Below are positions 51,225 through 55,613 of a stretch of 55,613 nucleotides of DNA, piece by piece. Source of the DNA: Microbispora siamensis. GTDB lineage: Bacteria > Actinomycetota > Actinomycetes > Streptosporangiales > Streptosporangiaceae. The stretch lies in the NCBI RefSeq assembly GCF_016863095.1, contig NZ_BOOF01000060.1:1-55613 (forward strand), given 5' to 3'. The stretch's first letter is position 1. The number at the start of each line of letters is the position of its first letter. The notes beneath the pieces are model-generated. The model was not told where the DNA came from. It made no database searches and saw nothing but the letters and a program-made list of their open reading frames with translations. A program made the position numbers and the translations under genes.

Positions 51225-54200
51225 TCACCTGGCGATGGGTGTCACCGCGATCTTGTCGGTGATCGGGGCGTACTTCGATCGGAGCAGGATGTCCGGGAAG
51301 GCGTCGGAGATGTAGGTGTCGCCGTCGAAGTTCGGCAGCTCTCGTGAGGCGAAGGCGACGGTGTTGGATCCCTTCCTGAGCTGGACGGGGATGGTCAGCT
51401 CCCAGAAGTTGTCGGCGTGGAACGAGTGGGGGAACCAGGCCCGCTGCGGTGCGGCGCCGTTGACGGAGATCTCGGCGTGGCGGGCCAGCGGGTCGGGGTT
51501 GTAGTGGGAGGCGGGGGACTGCTCGGGGTTGGAGTAGCGGACCGTCAGCGCGTACGTCCCGTTCTCGGGGGCGGTGACGTCGAAGGTCAGGGTGCCGGCG
51601 GTGCCGGGGGCGCCGCCGATGTCGGTGACGGCCTTACCGCCGCTCGCCAGCGGATAGGCGGCCACCTTGGCGGCGCCGGCGACGTGGGCGGACTCGGCCT
51701 CGTACCAGGTCGGCGTGAGCGCGCCCTCGGTCTTCTCGACCCGCAGCCGGTCCAGCCGCACCCTGCCCGTCCGCGCGGTGTAGGTGATCTTGTTGACGCC
51801 GCCGGACAGGAACGCCTTGATCTCGGAGGACCCGGACGGCTCGGCGATGTCCTGCCCGTTGACGGTCAGCGTGCCCTTGCCGCCGCCGCGCAGGTCGACG
51901 CCCACCGTGGACTCGCCGTCGCCGCGGGAGTAGACCCAGAACGTCGCCGACTGTCCCTTGCGCAGTTCGGCCACGCCGGAGCCGGACACCTTCTTCTGGC
52001 CGTAGTCGGTGCGCGCGCCGTCCAGCGTGGCGTGCTCGGCCTCGTAGATCGCCTCGCTCGCGGCCGGGTTGGCGAGGGACAGGTCGATCTTGTCGACGAT
52101 CGCGTCTCCCTTGGTGGCGCGGGCGCCGTCGAGGCTCCTGGCGGCCAGGGTGATCGTGTGCTCCCCCTTGGACAGGGTGACCTTCGTGTCGGTGTGGTCC
52201 CAGACCACCCACTTGTACCCCAGCGGAAGGTGGAGCTCCTGCTCGTCCTTGCCGTCGACCCGGAGGAAGACGTTGGTCGGGCCCTGCTCCTGGACCGCGC
52301 CGTAGGTGTTCAGCGAGTTCGCGAAGACCGACAGGTCGTACGTGCCGTCCTGCGGCACCGACACGGTGAAGCTCAGCGTGACGTCGGAGCCGGTGCGCAG
52401 CCCGCCGACGTCGTAGCCGCCGGAGGTGTAGAACTTGCCGACGTCGGACGGGGTCCCCTCGGGACCGTTCCTGCTGTACCCGGCGCCGGTGTGGCCGGCG
52501 TCCTCCGCCTCGTACGTGGCCTGCCAGAGCGTGGTCGCCGGAGTGCCGGAGGCGGCGTGGTCGCCGGGGGTGAGGATGATCTGGTAGGCCGACGACTCCT
52601 TCAGCGCGGGCAGCGCGGACCCGAACTCGAAGGTCACCGCGCCGTCCGTCACCTTCCGGTTCAGCTCGGCGACGACGCGGGGCTGCGCGGAGTCGCCGAT
52701 CTGGCCGGTCCACGGGATCTCCTGGACCAGCGCGTGCACGGTGTCGCCGAACAGCCCGGTGTCGACGTTGTCGAAGTGGATTCCGACGAGGCCGGACGCG
52801 CCGCCGAACAGCGTACGGGCCTGCGCCTTGGCCTTGTCGAGCGTCGCGACGCCCTGCAGGGTGTAGCTGACATCAGGCCGCGGCGGGGTGACCTTGACGG
52901 TGTTGCCGGTCATCTGGCCGTAGGCGTTCAGCAGCCACCACTGGCCGTTGCCGCGGTTCGCCTGCACGGCCGAGTCGGACAGGTTGCCGTCGATGTTCCA
53001 GTACGCGATGTCGGCGTCGACCTTCGACTCCTCGATCGCCGAGGCCCACTGGATCATCTGGCCGGGCACCGAGGTGTGGTAGTTGAAGGCGTACTCGTCG
53101 AGGTTGATCGGGAGCCGCCTGCCCTCGTACGGGGTGCCCGTGAAGATGGCCTGCTCCCACTGGCGGTATTTCGCCACGTTGGTGCGGATGCGGGCGGGGT
53201 CGCCCAGCTCGTGCCAGGTCATGACCTCGGGGACGGTGCCCGCCTGCACGGCGTGCCGCAGGAAGCCCTGCACCTGGTCGTACAGGACGCTGGTGTTGGG
53301 GCCGGCGATCCTGGCCTTCGGCATCTTGCCCTTGATCAGGGCGTTGACCTCGTCCCAGGCCTTGAAGTAGTACTGGGGGTCGCTCAGCCAACTGATCTTG
53401 TTGTAGCTCCACGTGCCGGTGCCGAACATGTTGCCCTCGGGCTCGTTGAACGGCACGAAGACGATGTGGTCCTGATATTTCGGGTCGAGTTTGAGGACCT
53501 GGTCGACCTGCTTGGCGATCTTGGCCGTGAAGTCGTTCAGCCTGGCCTCGGGCGTGTCGCCGGGCCACTGGTAGGGGAAGCCGCGGTAGATGTCGGTCAT
53601 GTAGATGTACACGTCGCCGCCGGTGCTGTCGGCGAGCGGCTTGACCACCTCCAGCGCGTCGGCGCCGGGGTGCTGGGGGCCGTCCTGGGCCTTCGTCGCG
53701 ACCGTGCGCAGCCGCATGCCCTCCAGGAGGTTGGAGGTCGGCACGCCCTCGCCGTACACGCCGTACAGGGTGCCGGACGCGCCGCCGTGGAAGGCGCCGG
53801 TCTCGGCGCCGAGGTCGATGACCAGATCGTTGGCGACGACCTTGACCGTGGCCTCGACCGTGGTCCCGTACGCGGTGCCCTTGACCGTGAACCGGCCCGG
53901 CTTGGCGTAACTCGCCGGGTCGACCGCCTCCCAGCTGACCGGCACGCCCCGGCGGATGCCGTCGGAGAACTGCGCGTCGACGGTCGCGGGCAGTGCCGGC
54001 GCGGTGCCCGGGTAGGTGGTGATCTCGAAGGAGGTCTGGTCGACCTTGGTGAGAGTGGCCTTGTGGTCTCCGGCGAGCTCCGCGACCTGCTCGGCGTTGA
54101 GGGCGGCGTCGTAGACGCGGAAGTCGTCCAGGTCTCCGGCCAGGAACGGGTGTCCGCCCCAGAACGCCTTGCCCAGGAAGCCGGAGGTGCTGTTGCGGTC

Positions 54201-54863
54201 GGAGTGCATCACCGCGGCCAGGTCGATCTGGGCGGTGGTACTGCCGATGGCCACGCCGTTCACGTAGTAGGTGAGGGTCCTGCCGTCGATCGTGGTGACG
54301 AGGTTGACCCACTGCCCGGTGGGCAGCTTCTGCGCGCCAGGCACCCCCACCTCGGCGCTGCCGTTGACCGGCTTGATGGACGACCTCGTGGTGGCGTCGC
54401 CTGCGTAGGACGGGGTGACGAACGTGGCGGTCGCAGCGTCCTTGCCGAGGTTGTAGACCCACTGGAAGTCGGCGCCGCCCGCCCACTTCAGCCACGTGGA
54501 GACGGTCATGGCGTGGCGGTCGCGGAACAGGCCGTTCGGGATCGTCACGTAGGGGGCGGTCGCCGAGCCGGTCGGCCCGCCGGGCAGCGAGAGGGCCTGC
54601 GTGCCGTCGGGACCCGCGGCGGCCTTGGCCGCGCCCGGGTTGGCCAGGGCCCCGTCGAGGCCGGACGGGGAGCGGTCCTCGATGACGCCGCTCGACAGGT
54701 CGCCTTCGAAGTCGTAGTGGAGGACGAGGGCCGGCACGCCGGCGCCGAGGGCTGGTGAGGCGGTCAGGGGAATCGCGGTCGTGACGAGGGCGGCGGCGAG
54801 AACGGCGTGAGGCACGCGTCTGCGCGCTCGCCCGGACAAGGGTACGGCCATGCGCTGTCCCAT
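51225..54863 (-). CDS. Very large secreted LamG/GH-A/CBM35 hydrolase, fourth paralogue
   Basis: A 1212-residue protein from ATG 54863; ATG 54851 is equally possible, and longer reads translate the operators. A signal peptide (to about 41) is followed by LamG (about 45-265, LHYDFEGDLSSG to DDFRVYDAALNAEQ), an Ig-like linker (about 270-345), a clan GH-A domain (about 350-700) and a beta domain. Three CBM35/CBM6-like modules follow, opening YEAEDAG, YEAEHAT and YEAESAH. Acid/base E474 lies in FVPFNEPEG and nucleophile E590 in INLDEYAF, 116 residues apart against 97-100 in the three other paralogues. Shared landmarks are GGASGTLYGVY and MTWHEL. It is therefore a divergent branch of the same enzyme set, probably with another bond specificity. 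It diverges from a sugar-binding protein across paired operators. Substrate unknown. Confidence 0.75.
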   Translation of the reverse strand: MGQRMAVPLSGRARRRVPHAVLAAALVTTAIPLTASPALGAGVPALVLHYDFEGDLSSGVIEDRSPSGLDGALANPGAAKAAAGPDGTQALSLPGGPTGSATAPYVTIPNGLFRDRHAMTVSTWLKWAGGADFQWVYNLGKDAATATFVTPSYAGDATTRSSIKPVNGSAEVGVPGAQKLPTGQWVNLVTTIDGRTLTYYVNGVAIGSTTAQIDLAAVMHSDRNSTSGFLGKAFWGGHPFLAGDLDDFRVYDAALNAEQVAELAGDHKATLTKVDQTSFEITTYPGTAPALPATVDAQFSDGIRRGVPVSWEAVDPASYAKPGRFTVKGTAYGTTVEATVKVVANDLVIDLGAETGAFHGGASGTLYGVYGEGVPTSNLLEGMRLRTVATKAQDGPQHPGADALEVVKPLADSTGGDVYIYMTDIYRGFPYQWPGDTPEARLNDFTAKIAKQVDQVLKLDPKYQDHIVFVPFNEPEGNMFGTGTWSYNKISWLSDPQYYFKAWDEVNALIKGKMPKARIAGPNTSVLYDQVQGFLRHAVQAGTVPEVMTWHELGDPARIRTNVAKYRQWEQAIFTGTPYEGRRLPINLDEYAFNYHTSVPGQMIQWASAIEESKVDADIAYWNIDGNLSDSAVQANRGNGQWWLLNAYGQMTGNTVKVTPPRPDVSYTLQGVATLDKAKAQARTLFGGASGLVGIHFDNVDTGLFGDTVHALVQEIPWTGQIGDSAQPRVVAELNRKVTDGAVTFEFGSALPALKESSAYQIILTPGDHAASGTPATTLWQATYEAEDAGHTGAGYSRNGPEGTPSDVGKFYTSGGYDVGGLRTGSDVTLSFTVSVPQDGTYDLSVFANSLNTYGAVQEQGPTNVFLRVDGKDEQELHLPLGYKWVVWDHTDTKVTLSKGEHTITLAARSLDGARATKGDAIVDKIDLSLANPAASEAIYEAEHATLDGARTDYGQKKVSGSGVAELRKGQSATFWVYSRGDGESTVGVDLRGGGKGTLTVNGQDIAEPSGSSEIKAFLSGGVNKITYTARTGRVRLDRLRVEKTEGALTPTWYEAESAHVAGAAKVAAYPLASGGKAVTDIGGAPGTAGTLTFDVTAPENGTYALTVRYSNPEQSPASHYNPDPLARHAEISVNGAAPQRAWFPHSFHADNFWELTIPVQLRKGSNTVAFASRELPNFDGDTYISDAFPDILLRSKYAPITDKIAVTPIAR

Positions 54864-54886
54864 TCGGGGGGAGTCGAGTGGTGGAT

Positions 54887-54911
54887 CGAATCGATTCGCC
54901 GAATCGATTCG
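54887..54911. promoter_or_regulatory. Tandem operator pair CGAATCGATTCG x2 (hydrolase side)
   Basis: Two perfect 12-bp palindromes at 54887-54898 and 54900-54911, one base apart, centred 13 bp from each other and just upstream of the 51225-54863 gene. They have the central-CG form of LacI-type operators. Confidence 0.75.
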
Positions 54912-55022
54912 ACTGGACGATAAGCGCACCCTCGCGAGGGGGTCAAGTGCGCCGTCCGCAACATCTCCGCAACTCCTGCCCGCAGCCCATTGACGCATAT
55001 GACGGGCCCGGCCTATCGTCGG

Positions 55023-55047
55023 CGAACCGATTCGGCGAATCGGTTCG
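55023..55047. promoter_or_regulatory. Tandem operator pair CGAAYCGRTTCG x2 (binding-protein side)
   Basis: CGAACCGATTCG (55023-55034) and CGAATCGGTTCG (55036-55047) are again one base apart, 50 bp before the binding-protein start. Together the 25-bp unit is itself a palindrome. With the pair at 54887 it brackets the divergent promoters; centres are 136 bp apart. Confidence 0.75.
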
Positions 55048-55096
55048 ACTCTCGTCGGGAAACAGGCGCGTAACGCAGTCAGCGGAGGTCACGTCA

Positions 55097-55613
55097 ATGA
55101 GAACAGGGTCAAGCGGCCGGCGTGCGACCGGCATGGGTGTGGCGGTGCTGGCCGCCGCCGCAGGACTCGCCGCGTGCTCGTCACCGTCCGGCGGCGCCGG
55201 CTCGGCGAGTTCGAGCCAGGCCGCCGGAGGCGGGACCTACACGATCTGGGACCCCTACCCCCAGTACGACAAGAGCTCCGAATGGGTGAAGCTGCTGGAG
55301 ACGTGCGGCACCCAGGCGGGAGTGAAGGTCGAGCGGACCGGCTACGACACCAGCGACCTGACGAACAAGGCGCTGCTGGCGGCGCAGCAGGGCAACTCGC
55401 CGGACGTGCTGATCGTGGACAACCCGGTGGTCTCGACGCTCGCCGAGGCCGGCGTGCTGACGACGACCGAGGAGAACAAGCTCGACGTCTCGTCCATCGC
55501 GCCGAACCTGCTCGCGGCGGGTCAGCTCGGCGGCAAGACGTACGGGGTCCCGATCGGGGCCAACACGCTCGCCCTGTACTACAACAAGGAGGTGCTGAGG
55601 AAGGCCGGGGTGG
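55097..55613 (+). CDS. Sugar-binding lipoprotein, second copy, 3' end outside window
   Basis: The first 172 codons of a CUT1 binding protein. The lipobox AGLAAC has lipidated C27, followed by an Ala/Gly/Ser linker and YTIWDPYPQYDKSSEWVK. It is closely similar to the protein at 5673 through the whole visible part (for example IPIGANTLALYYNKEVLKKA there and VPIGANTLALYYNKEVLRKA here), with a 77-nt identical DNA tract (55364-55440). GGAGG lies 8 nt before ATG 55097. By analogy with the first operon, permease genes should follow beyond the window. Ligand preference is probably close to that of the first copy. Confidence 0.92.
   Translation, partial: MRTGSSGRRATGMGVAVLAAAAGLAACSSPSGGAGSASSSQAAGGGTYTIWDPYPQYDKSSEWVKLLETCGTQAGVKVERTGYDTSDLTNKALLAAQQGNSPDVLIVDNPVVSTLAEAGVLTTTEENKLDVSSIAPNLLAAGQLGGKTYGVPIGANTLALYYNKEVLRKAGV

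Overview
This is a GC-rich window with strong third-position G/C bias, GTG/TTG starts, ATGA/GTGA stop-start overlaps, Sec and lipobox exports, LacI-controlled sugar importers without their own ATPase, and MocR/HxlR/TetR regulators. It looks like the chromosome of a saprophytic actinomycete, probably in the Streptosporangiales/Streptomycetales range. The genus cannot be fixed from the sequence. I see no tRNA, rRNA or CRISPR array.

Region 1 (1 to about 24.2 kb) is a polysaccharide-utilisation island. After the 5' part of a secreted amidase and a LacI regulator comes a plus-strand operon: cytoplasmic GH127 beta-L-arabinofuranosidase, secreted clan GH-A hydrolase with CBM35, sugar-binding lipoprotein, and two permeases. 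Two large secreted enzymes follow: a GH-A/ricin/LamG/CBM5-12 protein and, convergent to it, a LamG/GH43/Ig protein. They share a TGTTAACGCTA upstream element. Then comes a secreted ricin/GH-A enzyme, and facing it a minus-strand operon (two permeases, sugar-binding lipoprotein, LacI, cytoplasmic GH36 alpha-galactosidase). That enzyme and that operon share GTTAYCGRTAAC operators. The far right end (51.2-55.6 kb) repeats the theme: a fourth GH-A paralogue (LamG, three CBM35-like modules) diverges from a second copy of the first sugar-binding protein across two paired CGAAYCGRTTCG operators. My working model is a set of modules in which a secreted GH-A enzyme releases a small arabinose-containing oligosaccharide, a dedicated importer takes it up, and a cytoplasmic exo-glycosidase (GH127 or GH36) splits it. 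The likely substrate class is arabinogalactan-protein, gum-like or extensin glycans. The GH-A family assignment and the substrate are inference.

Region 2 (24.5-37.5 kb) holds ordinary accessory genes in regulator/target pairs: Dabb protein/LysR, an NmrA-like reductase and a haloalkane-dehalogenase-like hydrolase, TetR/MFS, MocR/FAD oxidase, and a VOC-YCII operon/HxlR. Several have visible operators. It also contains decay: a truncated and frameshifted GH12 endoglucanase, an integrase remnant, and a C-terminal fragment of an unknown gene.

Region 3 (37.5-46.2 kb) is a complete four-gene type I Wadjet anti-plasmid system, jetABCD. Each gene overlaps the next by 4 nt, and a perfect 14-bp hairpin precedes the operon. 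Region 4 (46.3-51.2 kb) has an acyl-CoA synthetase, an MFS-SDR operon, and its divergent TetR regulator.
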